Below, piece by piece: positions 17,301 to 24,041 of a DNA stretch of 64,000 nucleotides. Origin of the DNA: Planctomycetota bacterium. Lineage in GTDB: Bacteria; Planctomycetota; GCA-002687715; DRQF01. Every line of letters begins with the position of its first letter. Within the stretch, counting starts at the first letter, position 1. The notes under the pieces were generated by a model that saw only the letters and a list, made by a program, of their open reading frames with translations, was not told the origin of the DNA and made no database searches. Location of the stretch: positions 444,954 to 508,953 of the forward strand of contig JACKGY010000005.1 of assembly GCA_020639295.1 (NCBI GenBank). Reading direction: 5' to 3'. Position numbers and translations under genes: made by a program.

Positions 17301-17747
17301 CGGACCACGGTCGCGGCCCGGGCCCTGCTCGAAGAGCTGGCCGGACCCGGTGTCGCCTTCGACCCGGGAGCGCTCGTGGTCGAGGTCCTCGAGAGCGTGT
17401 CCGCGGAGGACCTGGTCCACGGCCGCCCCTTCGCGGTCGAGCTGCGGCTGCGGAATCTCGGGACGCGGCAGCTCGCCGGCGACGTCTGGCCGCGAGCGCC
17501 ACGGATCTTCTGGGCCTTCCGCGACGCCGAGGGCCGGCTCCGGCTTCCCGACCGGAGGGACGCGCCGCCGGTCGCCTTCCTGCCGCCGGAGGGTCTCGCC
17601 GCCGGGGCCGCGCTCGAGCTGTTCAGCAGCGGCCGGCTGCCCGCGACCGCCGGTCGCCATCGGCCGGTCCTGGTCCTGGCCGAGAGCACCGGCCTCGACG
17701 GCGACGCCCGGCCCCTCCTGGAACTGCCGGCGATCGAGGTCCGCTGA
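14349..17747 (+). CDS. Membrane sulfatase-fold protein with HEAT repeats, predicted catalytically degenerate
   Basis: 1132 residues. The first 260 hold six or seven hydrophobic helices. An alkaline-phosphatase/sulfatase-superfamily domain spans about 315-560 (NLVLITCDDLRLDSVGWMG; TIVVFLGNNGRAFGG; LHEARLRVPLLLRAPG; LVDLVPSLLGLLG). HEAT-like repeats run about 640-900, then a tandem-helix region and a beta-rich end. Key sulfatase residues look altered: the formylglycine site is CWSRR rather than CxPxR, the usual DHG metal motif reads NNG, and the following Lys is missing. Start is TTG at 14349 with GGAG 6 nt upstream; the first in-frame ATG lies inside the sulfatase domain. Resembles envelope phosphotransferases in layout. 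Activity is doubtful. Confidence 0.8.
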   Translation: MNRARLFGFEERIRALGGSTITDPGSTQPLIWFSPATAAVVLLLGFLLAGLIDLALGRIWELPSTPTSAVEIAGLVLGLALAVGAGAGLVATALLRLLGRRDGGGRGAFWLLLTVLVLLGLHGCRDRLVGLAHAIETRTLLPLGLVLLGALLTTWLWLRLLRGGERGNGNLLRIGLSLLIGAALLTGLHHDVRWTPGTPLALLALTLGLSRIGVQLEDRVPARASRVLPVVALLGLVGGALVWRDQSSDRAVDLARLVRDRNLPSTRYLLDLLDPGPRSRARRDAAPRPDPDRMIADAFATTDRSAALDALLGSNRRHFNLVLITCDDLRLDSVGWMGASRNGRSPTPALDRLAGQSLVFDRAYASCPDADEACWSRRQGRYPRWCAEGAPDLAEILAGSGYETLEADATRLPARHPGDADAAEVTAAALDLIARRAPGRPFLLELRYRDPAPSYRRHAAFAFGDRSPDLHQGEVAWMDRGITPLLDRLDRGDLIGTTIVVFLGNNGRAFGGSETGLLHEARLRVPLLLRAPGLVPGHDDRLVGLVDLVPSLLGLLGRARPAACQGRDLADAVLGIPGTEAGFAWVEGGHGSGERGLVVGDRKLRTDRTGADDLVAIGRTRCEETPTDEVGARERIDLVAVRDRLETELANRAGGPPATEVAVRAATTAALAALAGPEGPPRLDALRALLALRRDDPGRDAGGATAALEDELGRTLRSVAGDERRSPAERRLAFELLTTFTGAEVAPLMRAGLQIEEAEVRDRAALWLAERGDPSLREPLLAALAARDPSFRLQAAPALANLGERPAIRWLLPTLTESRPERAAVAVAGLARLGLHDLDVELAVRLGLGLEGLESRAGLLATATAVAGLRGDAADLVLARIARARWSEPALQARAALERRCSAARRAGLDLLAEQEILGDRSLLDDDPEAALLAYDEALRLAVGLGIAGDRHHLAAARCLVASGEIGAARARLKKLLASARPGERTTVAARALLEELAGPGVAFDPGALVVEVLESVSAEDLVHGRPFAVELRLRNLGTRQLAGDVWPRAPRIFWAFRDAEGRLRLPDRRDAPPVAFLPPEGLAAGAALELFSSGRLPATAGRHRPVLVLAESTGLDGDARPLLELPAIEVR

Positions 17748-17821
17748 GACCCGGGAACCCGGCCCGCAGATCCGCCGCGTGATCCCGGTTAGGATCCACG
17801 GGACCACGATCGGGAGCCGCG

Positions 17822-18325
17822 ATGAACACCGAAGCCAGGGGTCAGGAACGACGCGTCCTTTTCGTCTGCATGGGCAACATCTGCCGTTCGCCCACCGCCG
17901 AAGCCGTGTTCCAACAGATGGTGACCGAGGCGGGCCTCGACGAGCTGATCCTCGTCGAGTCGGCCGGCACCCATGCCTACCACGTCGGCAACGGCGCCGA
18001 CCCGCGCTCGCGCCGGGCCGCCGCCCGCCGCGGCTACGACCTCGATCATCACCGCGCGCGTCGGGTCGAGGTCGGCGACTTCGAACTCTTCGATCGGGTC
18101 CTGGCCATGGATGGCGAGAACCTCGCCGCGCTGCGTCTGGAATGTCCGAAGCCCCTGCGCGAGCGCATCGGCCTCTTCCTCGACCATGCCGAGGACGTCG
18201 CCGAACGCGAGGTGCCCGACCCCTACTACGGAGTCGGCGACAGCGGCTTCGAGCTGGTGCTGGACCTGATCGAGGCGGCCTCGCGCGGACTCCTCGCCGA
18301 GCTGCGCCGCGAGCTCGGTCGGTGA
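17822..18325 (+). CDS. Low-molecular-weight protein tyrosine phosphatase family
   Basis: Cytosolic phosphatase of 167 residues. The P-loop is CMGNICRS at 16-23 (nucleophile Cys16, Arg22) and the general acid is in DPYYG near residue 137. The gene is followed 48 bp later by a fructosamine-kinase homologue on the same strand. Established knowledge: members of this family can hydrolyse protein-bound ribulosamine 5-phosphate, and kinase homologues of the neighbour's family act on the dephosphorylated sugar, so the pair may run protein deglycation. A role in polysaccharide tyrosine-kinase signalling is the alternative; no such kinase gene is seen nearby. Confidence 0.92.
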   Translation: MNTEARGQERRVLFVCMGNICRSPTAEAVFQQMVTEAGLDELILVESAGTHAYHVGNGADPRSRRAAARRGYDLDHHRARRVEVGDFELFDRVLAMDGENLAALRLECPKPLRERIGLFLDHAEDVAEREVPDPYYGVGDSGFELVLDLIEAASRGLLAELRRELGR

Positions 18326-18373
18326 CCCGGCCAGGCCGACACGCCGTCCGCGCCGGCGGCAGGCCACCGCGGG

Positions 18374-19204
18374 ATGCATGACCTGGAGGGTCGCGTGGTC
18401 GACCGCCGGCGACTCGCCGGCGGCTCGGTCGCCGAGGTCGAGCGCTGGACCCTCGACGACGGCTCGAGCCTGGTCGCCAAGATCGACCGGGGCCGCGGCG
18501 GCGGTCTCCTCATCGAGGCCCGGATGCTGGAGGACCTCGGTCGGCGCGGCGCCCTCGCGGTCCCGACGGTGATCGCGGTCGATGCCGGGCTGCTCCTGGT
18601 GAGTGACCTGGGTGGCCGCCCGGGAGCGCGGGGCCGCGCCGAGGAGGAGGCCGCCCGGGCCCTGGCCGCGCTGCACGAGATCGAGGGGCCCGCCTTCGGC
18701 TACGACTACGACACCCTGATCGGTGGCCTGCCCCAGGCGAACGACTACGACCCGAGCTGGCCACGTTTCTACGGCGACCGCCGTCTCGGCGCGATGGCCG
18801 CCGAGGCCCGGGCCGCCGGCCGCCTGCCGGACGAGATCGCCGGTCGCGTCGACCGCCTGCGCGGTCGCCTCGACCGGGAACTCGACCATCGGCCGCTGCC
18901 GGTGCTCGTCCACGGCGACGTCTGGAGCGGCAACGTCCTGAGCGAGGGCGACGAGCTGCGCGGCTTCGTCGATCCCGCCCTCCACTACGCCGATGCCGAG
19001 GTCGAACTGGCCTTCATCGAGCTCTTCGGCACCTTCTCGCGCCGGTTCCACGAGGTCTACGACGCCCTCCATCCGCCCCGGCCCGGCGACCGGGCCCGCC
19101 GCCTCGCCGTCCTCCAGGTCCAGCCGCTCCTGGTCCACGTCCGCCTCTTCGGTGCCGCCTACCACCAGGCACTCGACCAGCTGCTGCGGCGCCTGCTCGC
19201 CTGA
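18374..19204 (+). CDS. Fructosamine/ketosamine 3-kinase family protein
   Basis: 276-residue member of the FN3K family, which phosphorylates C3 of sugars linked to protein amines so that the adduct falls off. Kinase-like features: LVAKIDRG (phosphate-anchoring Lys), LLIEARMLEDLG, YDTLIGGLPQAN, the catalytic loop LVHGDVWSGNVL and the metal-binding FVDPALHYADAEVELAFIELFG. All family landmarks are intact. The upstream LMW phosphatase gene likely shares its transcript. Bacterial homologues prefer ribulosamines and erythrulosamines over fructosamines, so the substrate is probably a pentose- or tetrose-derived adduct (inference). Confidence 0.9.
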   Translation: MHDLEGRVVDRRRLAGGSVAEVERWTLDDGSSLVAKIDRGRGGGLLIEARMLEDLGRRGALAVPTVIAVDAGLLLVSDLGGRPGARGRAEEEAARALAALHEIEGPAFGYDYDTLIGGLPQANDYDPSWPRFYGDRRLGAMAAEARAAGRLPDEIAGRVDRLRGRLDRELDHRPLPVLVHGDVWSGNVLSEGDELRGFVDPALHYADAEVELAFIELFGTFSRRFHEVYDALHPPRPGDRARRLAVLQVQPLLVHVRLFGAAYHQALDQLLRRLLA

Positions 19205-19354
19205 GGACCGGTCGGCGGCCGCTGAATAAGTCTGGATGGATACCCAAGTTCCGCGGGTTTTCTGCCGATCTTCATGCAGGGGAAAGGGTCGAGTCGACGA
19301 CCCGAAGCGGCCGCGTGGTCGGCGCAAGCCCCTGCGGGAATAGGAGATGGAACC

Positions 19355-20518
19355 TTGTGGAAGGTGCCCTTGTTCGACTGCTCCCTCGGCGCCGAGGAGA
19401 AGCAGGCGGTCCTGGAGGTCCTTGATTCCGGCTGGCTCACCATGGGGGCCAACACCCGTGCCCTCGAGGAGGAGTTCGCCCGACTCTGCGGCGCGCGCCA
19501 GGCGATCGCGGTCGCCAGCGGCACCGCCGCGCTCCACCTGGCCCTCCTGGCCATCGGCATCGAGCCCGGCGACGAGGTCATCGTGCCCTCGTTGACCTTC
19601 TCGGCCACGGCCAACGCGGTCATCCACGCCGGCGGCCGGCCGGTCTTCGCCGACATCGGTGGCGACCACGACCTGAACATCGACCCGGAGGCGGTCGAGG
19701 CGGCGATCACGACCCGCACCAGGGCCATCCTCGTGGTCCACTACGGCGGTTACCCCTGCGACATGCCCGTCCTGCGCCGGATCGCCGACCGCCACGGCCT
19801 CCGCCTGATCGAGGACGCGGCCCACGCCCCGGGTGCCCGGCTGCCGGAAGGCGCCTGCGGCGCTCTCGGCGACGTCGGCTGCTTCAGCTTCTACAGCAAC
19901 AAGAACATGACCTGCGGCGAAGGCGGCATGGTCACCACCGACGACGAGGCCCTCGCCGCGACCGTCCGGCTGCTCCGCTCGCACGGCATGACGACCAGCG
20001 CGCTCGATCGCCATCAGGGTCGCAGCAGCTCCTACGAGATCGTCGCCGCCGGCCTCAACTACCGGATCGACGAGATGCGCGCGGCCCTGGCGCGCGTGCA
20101 GCTCGGTCGGCTGGTCGAACGCAACGCCGAACGCAAGCGACTCGATGCCCTCTATCGCGAGGGCGTGGCCGGCATCGACGGCCTGGGCATGCCCTTCGCC
20201 TCGGGACCGGCGCACGACGGCTCCTGCTGTCACGTCAGCGGCGTGCTGCTCGACCCGGGTCTCGACGTCGAGGCCTTCCGCACGAGCCTGCGGGAGGACG
20301 GCATCCAGACCAGCCATCACTACCCCGCCGTGCACCTGCTGCACTGGTACCGCGAACACATGGACGGCCGCGAGGGCACCCTGCCCCGCACCGAGAGCGC
20401 CTCGCTCCGGCAGGTGACCCTGCCCCTCTACCCCGGCATGGGCGCCGACCGCGTCGCCCTGGTGATCGACGGCATGAAGCGCGCCATCGCGCGTCAGACC
20501 GTGGCGGAAAGGGCCTGA
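19355..20518 (+). CDS. DegT/DnrJ/EryC1-family PLP aminotransferase
   Basis: Sugar aminotransferase, typically converting a keto-sugar nucleotide to an amino sugar for surface polysaccharide. Core motifs: VASGTAALHLALLAIGI, DEVIVPSLTFSATANAV, IEDAAHAPGA, and the PLP-lysine region FSFYSNKNMTCGEGGMV. I chose the TTG at 19355 (387 residues) because AGGAG lies 8 nt upstream and homologues begin near WKVPLFDCSLG. An upstream in-frame ATG at 19274 adds a low-complexity leader. It opens a four-gene cassette with carbamoyltransferase, WbqC and GNAT genes. The carbamoyltransferase starts 4 bp after its stop. Confidence 0.92.
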   Translation: MWKVPLFDCSLGAEEKQAVLEVLDSGWLTMGANTRALEEEFARLCGARQAIAVASGTAALHLALLAIGIEPGDEVIVPSLTFSATANAVIHAGGRPVFADIGGDHDLNIDPEAVEAAITTRTRAILVVHYGGYPCDMPVLRRIADRHGLRLIEDAAHAPGARLPEGACGALGDVGCFSFYSNKNMTCGEGGMVTTDDEALAATVRLLRSHGMTTSALDRHQGRSSSYEIVAAGLNYRIDEMRAALARVQLGRLVERNAERKRLDALYREGVAGIDGLGMPFASGPAHDGSCCHVSGVLLDPGLDVEAFRTSLREDGIQTSHHYPAVHLLHWYREHMDGREGTLPRTESASLRQVTLPLYPGMGADRVALVIDGMKRAIARQTVAERA

Positions 20519-20522
20519 CAGC

Positions 20523-22241
20523 ATGCGGATCCTCGGCCTCAATCACGACATGTTCATCTCTTCGGCGGCGTTGATCGAGGACGGCCGCGTGGTCGCCGCC
20601 GCCGCCGAGGAACGCTTCAACCGGGCCAAGCGCAGCCGCGCCTTCCCGGAGCAGGCGATCCGCTACTGCCTGGCCGAGGCCGGCATCGGCATCGACGAGG
20701 TCGACGCCTTCGCGGCGTCCTGGAACCCGGCCGCCTACTTCCGCAAGTTCAACCCGCTGTTCTCCAATCAGCGCCGCCACATGGCCGAGCATCTCTACTC
20801 GGTGCCCGACCACCTGCTGCGCCTGTTCCCGAGCGGCGAGCACGGCGCCGACTGGATCGAGCAGCGCCTGCCGGTGATGGGCGCCGAACGACGCATCATC
20901 TTCGTCTCGCACCATCGCGCGCACATCGGCAACGCCTATCACCTGTCGCCCTTCGAGGACGCGGCCATCATCACCGCCGACTCCCAGGGCGAGTACGAGG
21001 CCACCACCTTCAGCGTCGGTCGCGGCGGGCGCACGGAACTGCTGCGCGCCATCGACTACCCGCAGTCGATCGGGGCCTACTACTCCACCTTCACCGAGTA
21101 CCTGGGCTTCCAGCCCAACTCCGACGAATGGAAGGTGATGGCGCTGGGCGCCTACGAGGAGGGCGAGAACCCCTTCGACGCGATCCTGCGTGACGAGGTC
21201 GTGACGCTGCTGCCGGACGGCGGCTACGAGTTCGACCTGTCCTTCTTCCAGGGCTACATGCCGGAGAAGCCCAACCTGTTCAGCGACCGTCTGCTGCGCG
21301 CCTTCGGCCCGCCGCGCCTGCGCGACGAGCCGCTCGAGCCGCGGCACTACCAGATCGCGGCCGCGGTCCAGCGGCGCAGCGAGGACATCGCCTTCCACAT
21401 GATGCGCAAGCTGCACGAGCAGACCGGCCTCGACCGCCTCTGCCTCGCCGGCGGCTTCTTCATGAACAGCCTCCTGAACGGCAAGATCCTGCGCGAGACG
21501 CCCTTCGAGCAGGTCTTCATCTCGTCCTGCCCGGACGATTCCGGCAACGCCATCGGCGCCGCCCTCTACGTCCAGAACGACGTCCTCGGTCACCTCGCCC
21601 GCGAGCCGATGCGGCACAACTACTGGGGACCGGAGCACGACGACGACGAGATCGCCGCCACCATCGAGCGCTACGGCCTGGTGGCCGAGCGGCACGACGA
21701 CATCGCCGCGGTCTGCGCCGCGCAGCTCGCCGAGGGCAAGCTGGTCGGCTGGTTCCAGGGGCGGATGGAGTTCGGCCAGCGCGCCCTGGGCAACCGCTCG
21801 ATCCTCGCCGACCCACGCCGGGCCGCCACCCGCGACCAGGTCAACCTGGCGGTCAAGTACCGGGAGAGCTTCCGGCCCTTCGCGCCCGCGATCCTCGCCG
21901 AGCAGGCGAACGACTGGTTCGACCTGCCGGAGGGCGCCGCGGCCCCCTACATGGAGCAGGTGCACATGGTCCGCGAGGACCGGCGCGAGGCCATCGCCGC
22001 GGTGGTGCATGCCGACGGCAGCGGTCGCCTGCAGACCGTGGAGGCGGCGACCAACCCGCGCTTCCATGCCCTGATCAGCGCCTTCGCCGCGCTCACCGGC
22101 GTGCCGGTCGTGCTCAACACCTCGTTCAACCTGAACGGCGAGCCGGTCGTCTGCACGCCCACCGACGCCATCCGCACCTTCCATTCCTGCGGCCTCGACG
22201 TCCTGGCCCTGGGCAGCTACCTGATCCGGAAGGGCCGATGA
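20523..22241 (+). CDS. Carbamoyltransferase (NodU/CmcH/TobZ family)
   Basis: 572-residue O-carbamoyltransferase that forms carbamoyl-adenylate from carbamoyl phosphate and transfers it to a hydroxyl, here probably of a sugar. The N-terminal Kae1-like domain begins MRILGLNHDMFISSAALIED with AAAEERFNRAKRSR, and has the metal-site stretches VSHHRAHIGNAYHLS and ITADSQGEYEATTF. The C-terminal YrdC-like domain carries MEFGQRALGNRSILADPR, FRPFAPAIL and NTSFNLNGEPVVC. Start 4 bp after the aminotransferase stop, and ATGA overlap with wbqC at its end, mark an operon. The acceptor is unknown. Confidence 0.93.
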   Translation: MRILGLNHDMFISSAALIEDGRVVAAAAEERFNRAKRSRAFPEQAIRYCLAEAGIGIDEVDAFAASWNPAAYFRKFNPLFSNQRRHMAEHLYSVPDHLLRLFPSGEHGADWIEQRLPVMGAERRIIFVSHHRAHIGNAYHLSPFEDAAIITADSQGEYEATTFSVGRGGRTELLRAIDYPQSIGAYYSTFTEYLGFQPNSDEWKVMALGAYEEGENPFDAILRDEVVTLLPDGGYEFDLSFFQGYMPEKPNLFSDRLLRAFGPPRLRDEPLEPRHYQIAAAVQRRSEDIAFHMMRKLHEQTGLDRLCLAGGFFMNSLLNGKILRETPFEQVFISSCPDDSGNAIGAALYVQNDVLGHLAREPMRHNYWGPEHDDDEIAATIERYGLVAERHDDIAAVCAAQLAEGKLVGWFQGRMEFGQRALGNRSILADPRRAATRDQVNLAVKYRESFRPFAPAILAEQANDWFDLPEGAAAPYMEQVHMVREDRREAIAAVVHADGSGRLQTVEAATNPRFHALISAFAALTGVPVVLNTSFNLNGEPVVCTPTDAIRTFHSCGLDVLALGSYLIRKGR

Positions 22242-22930
22242 TCGTCTGCATCCACCAGCCCGATTTCGCGCCCTGGCTGGGCTTCTACGAGCGCCTCGTC
22301 CATGCCGACGCCTGGGTGGTGCTCGACGACGTCCAATTCCTGCGCCGCGGCTGGCATCATCGCGACCGCATCCTCGGTCCGGAGGGCCCGCACTGGCTGA
22401 CCGTCCCGGTGCTGAAGCGGGGACGCTACGAGCAGGAGATCCGCGAGGTCATGATCGACGAGAGCGAGGACTGGCGCCGCCGCCACCTCGCCACGATCGC
22501 CAACTTCTACGCCCGGGCACCGCGGCTCGACCAGGGCCTGGCGCTCCTCGAGGCGGCCTACGCGGCGGGTCATCACCGGCTCATGGACCTGAACCTCGAG
22601 ATCATCCTCGCCTTCCTCGAGCGGCTCGAGATCCGGCCCGAGATCGTCATGGCCTCGGAACTCCGGGTCGCCTCGACCCGGAGCCAGCGGCTCATCGACA
22701 TCTGCCGGGAGCTCGGCGCCGACCGCTACCTCACCGGTACCGGCTCCCGCGACTACCTCGACGTCGCCGCCTTCGAGGCCGCCGGGATCGAGGTGGTCTG
22801 GCAGGACTACCAGCCGCCCTGCTACGACCAGGGCCGGGCCGGGTTCCATCCCGGGCTTTCGGCCCTCGACGCCTTGCTCCACCTGGGCCCAGCGATCAAG
22901 ATGCTGCTCGAACCGGCCGCCGCCCTCTGA
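22238..22930 (+). CDS. WbqC-family protein
   Basis: 230 residues, full-length WbqC family. Characteristic start MIVCIHQPDFAPWLGFYERL, then WVVLDDVQFLRRGWHHRDRI, LTVPVLKRGRY and near the end YLTGTGSRDYLD and PCYDQGRAGFHPGLSALDAL. WbqC proteins recur in O-antigen and capsule loci and their chemistry is not settled; modification of an amino sugar is often assumed. ATGA overlap with the carbamoyltransferase gene indicates translational coupling and supports a shared glycan-modifying task. Confidence 0.9.
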   Translation: MIVCIHQPDFAPWLGFYERLVHADAWVVLDDVQFLRRGWHHRDRILGPEGPHWLTVPVLKRGRYEQEIREVMIDESEDWRRRHLATIANFYARAPRLDQGLALLEAAYAAGHHRLMDLNLEIILAFLERLEIRPEIVMASELRVASTRSQRLIDICRELGADRYLTGTGSRDYLDVAAFEAAGIEVVWQDYQPPCYDQGRAGFHPGLSALDALLHLGPAIKMLLEPAAAL

Positions 22931-22961
22931 CGCGGTCGGCTCGTGGAAGGAGCGGTTCCGC

Positions 22962-23933
22962 TTGAGCTTCGAGATCCTCGACCGTCGTGCCATCGAGACC
23001 GAGACCCTGATGGGCCTCGTCCTCGAGCTGAGGCGTGCCCCCCTCGACCGCATCCCGGGCGTCTCCGCCGCCGCCGCGCGCGCCGTCATCCAGGACGCGA
23101 TCCGCGAGCGCACGACCGGCGACGAGGCCGGTCTCTGGCTCGGCCGCGAGGACGGGGTCGCCACCGGCCTGGCGCGCCTGCGGCGACTGCCCTGGGACAG
23201 CTCGATCCTCGGCGTCGAGGCCGGCCTGCTCGAGATCCACATGCGCGACGGCGATCTCGACACCCGGCGCGCGACCGCCACGCTCCTGATCAACGAGGCC
23301 CTGCGCGGCTGCCGCTTCGAGGGCCTCCGCTTCCTGGCCACGAAGGTCGCCAGCGACCGCTTTCCCACCATCCACGCCCTCGAGGACTCGGGCTTTCGCC
23401 TCATGGACGCCGAGATCGTCCTGGCGCACTACGGCGAGGAACCGGAGCTCTCGGCCGTGCCGGGCATCGACTTCCTGGTGTTCCGGGAGCGCGAGGTCCG
23501 CAGCCTGGCCGAGATGGGCGCGCTCTTCCGCATGAGCCGGTTCTTCTCCGATCCGCGCATCGGTCCGGAGCGCGCGGCCGCGCTGTGGCGGGCGAGCGTC
23601 AGCGACTCCTGTCGCGGTCACGCCGACGAATTCATGGTGGCGCTGCGGGGCGAGGAGCCGCTCGGCTTCGTCACCTTCAAGGACGACGAGGCGCTGGCCC
23701 GGGCCGGTGGTCCGCGGGTCCGGAGCCTGTTCCACGTCGGGGTCGCCGAGGAGGCGCAGGGCCAGGGCATCGGCAAGGCGCTGCTACGCAACGCGGTGCG
23801 CCATGCCCGCAAGAAGGCCGACGTGGTGCTGGTCGAGACCCAGTCCCGCAACGCGCCGGCGCTGGCCCTCTACCAGCGCTGCGGTTTCCGCGTGGTCGAC
23901 TCCCGCTTCGCCTTCCATCTCTGGCTGGCCTGA
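22962..23933 (+). CDS. GNAT acetyltransferase, WecD-like
   Basis: 323-residue acetyltransferase with two halves. The N-terminal half has RLPWDSSILGVEAG, and the middle has SRFFSDPRIGPERAAALWRA, both like the TDP-fucosamine acetyltransferase WecD. The C-terminal GNAT core has the acetyl-CoA loop VAEEAQGQGIGKALL and the ending RNAPALALYQRCGFRVVDS. The start is TTG at 22962 with GGAAGGAG about 9 nt upstream. Fourth gene of the amino-sugar cassette, 31 bp after wbqC. Predicted to N-acylate the amino sugar made by the DegT enzyme. Confidence 0.85.
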   Translation: MSFEILDRRAIETETLMGLVLELRRAPLDRIPGVSAAAARAVIQDAIRERTTGDEAGLWLGREDGVATGLARLRRLPWDSSILGVEAGLLEIHMRDGDLDTRRATATLLINEALRGCRFEGLRFLATKVASDRFPTIHALEDSGFRLMDAEIVLAHYGEEPELSAVPGIDFLVFREREVRSLAEMGALFRMSRFFSDPRIGPERAAALWRASVSDSCRGHADEFMVALRGEEPLGFVTFKDDEALARAGGPRVRSLFHVGVAEEAQGQGIGKALLRNAVRHARKKADVVLVETQSRNAPALALYQRCGFRVVDSRFAFHLWLA

Positions 23934-24041
23934 CGCGGGTCGAGCCCGATTCGCCCGCCGCGCCCGCTGCCGCCGGCCGCGCGGCGATCCAGCTCGGGAC
24001 CCGGGGAGACTCACCGGGCCTCGGTTGGTAAAAGGGCGCTG

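Noticed and set aside
15135..17807. Long minus-strand frame opposite the sulfatase-fold gene
   Set aside because: Low-complexity Gly/Glu/Arg/Val sequence with no motif, antisense to a gene with clear domains.
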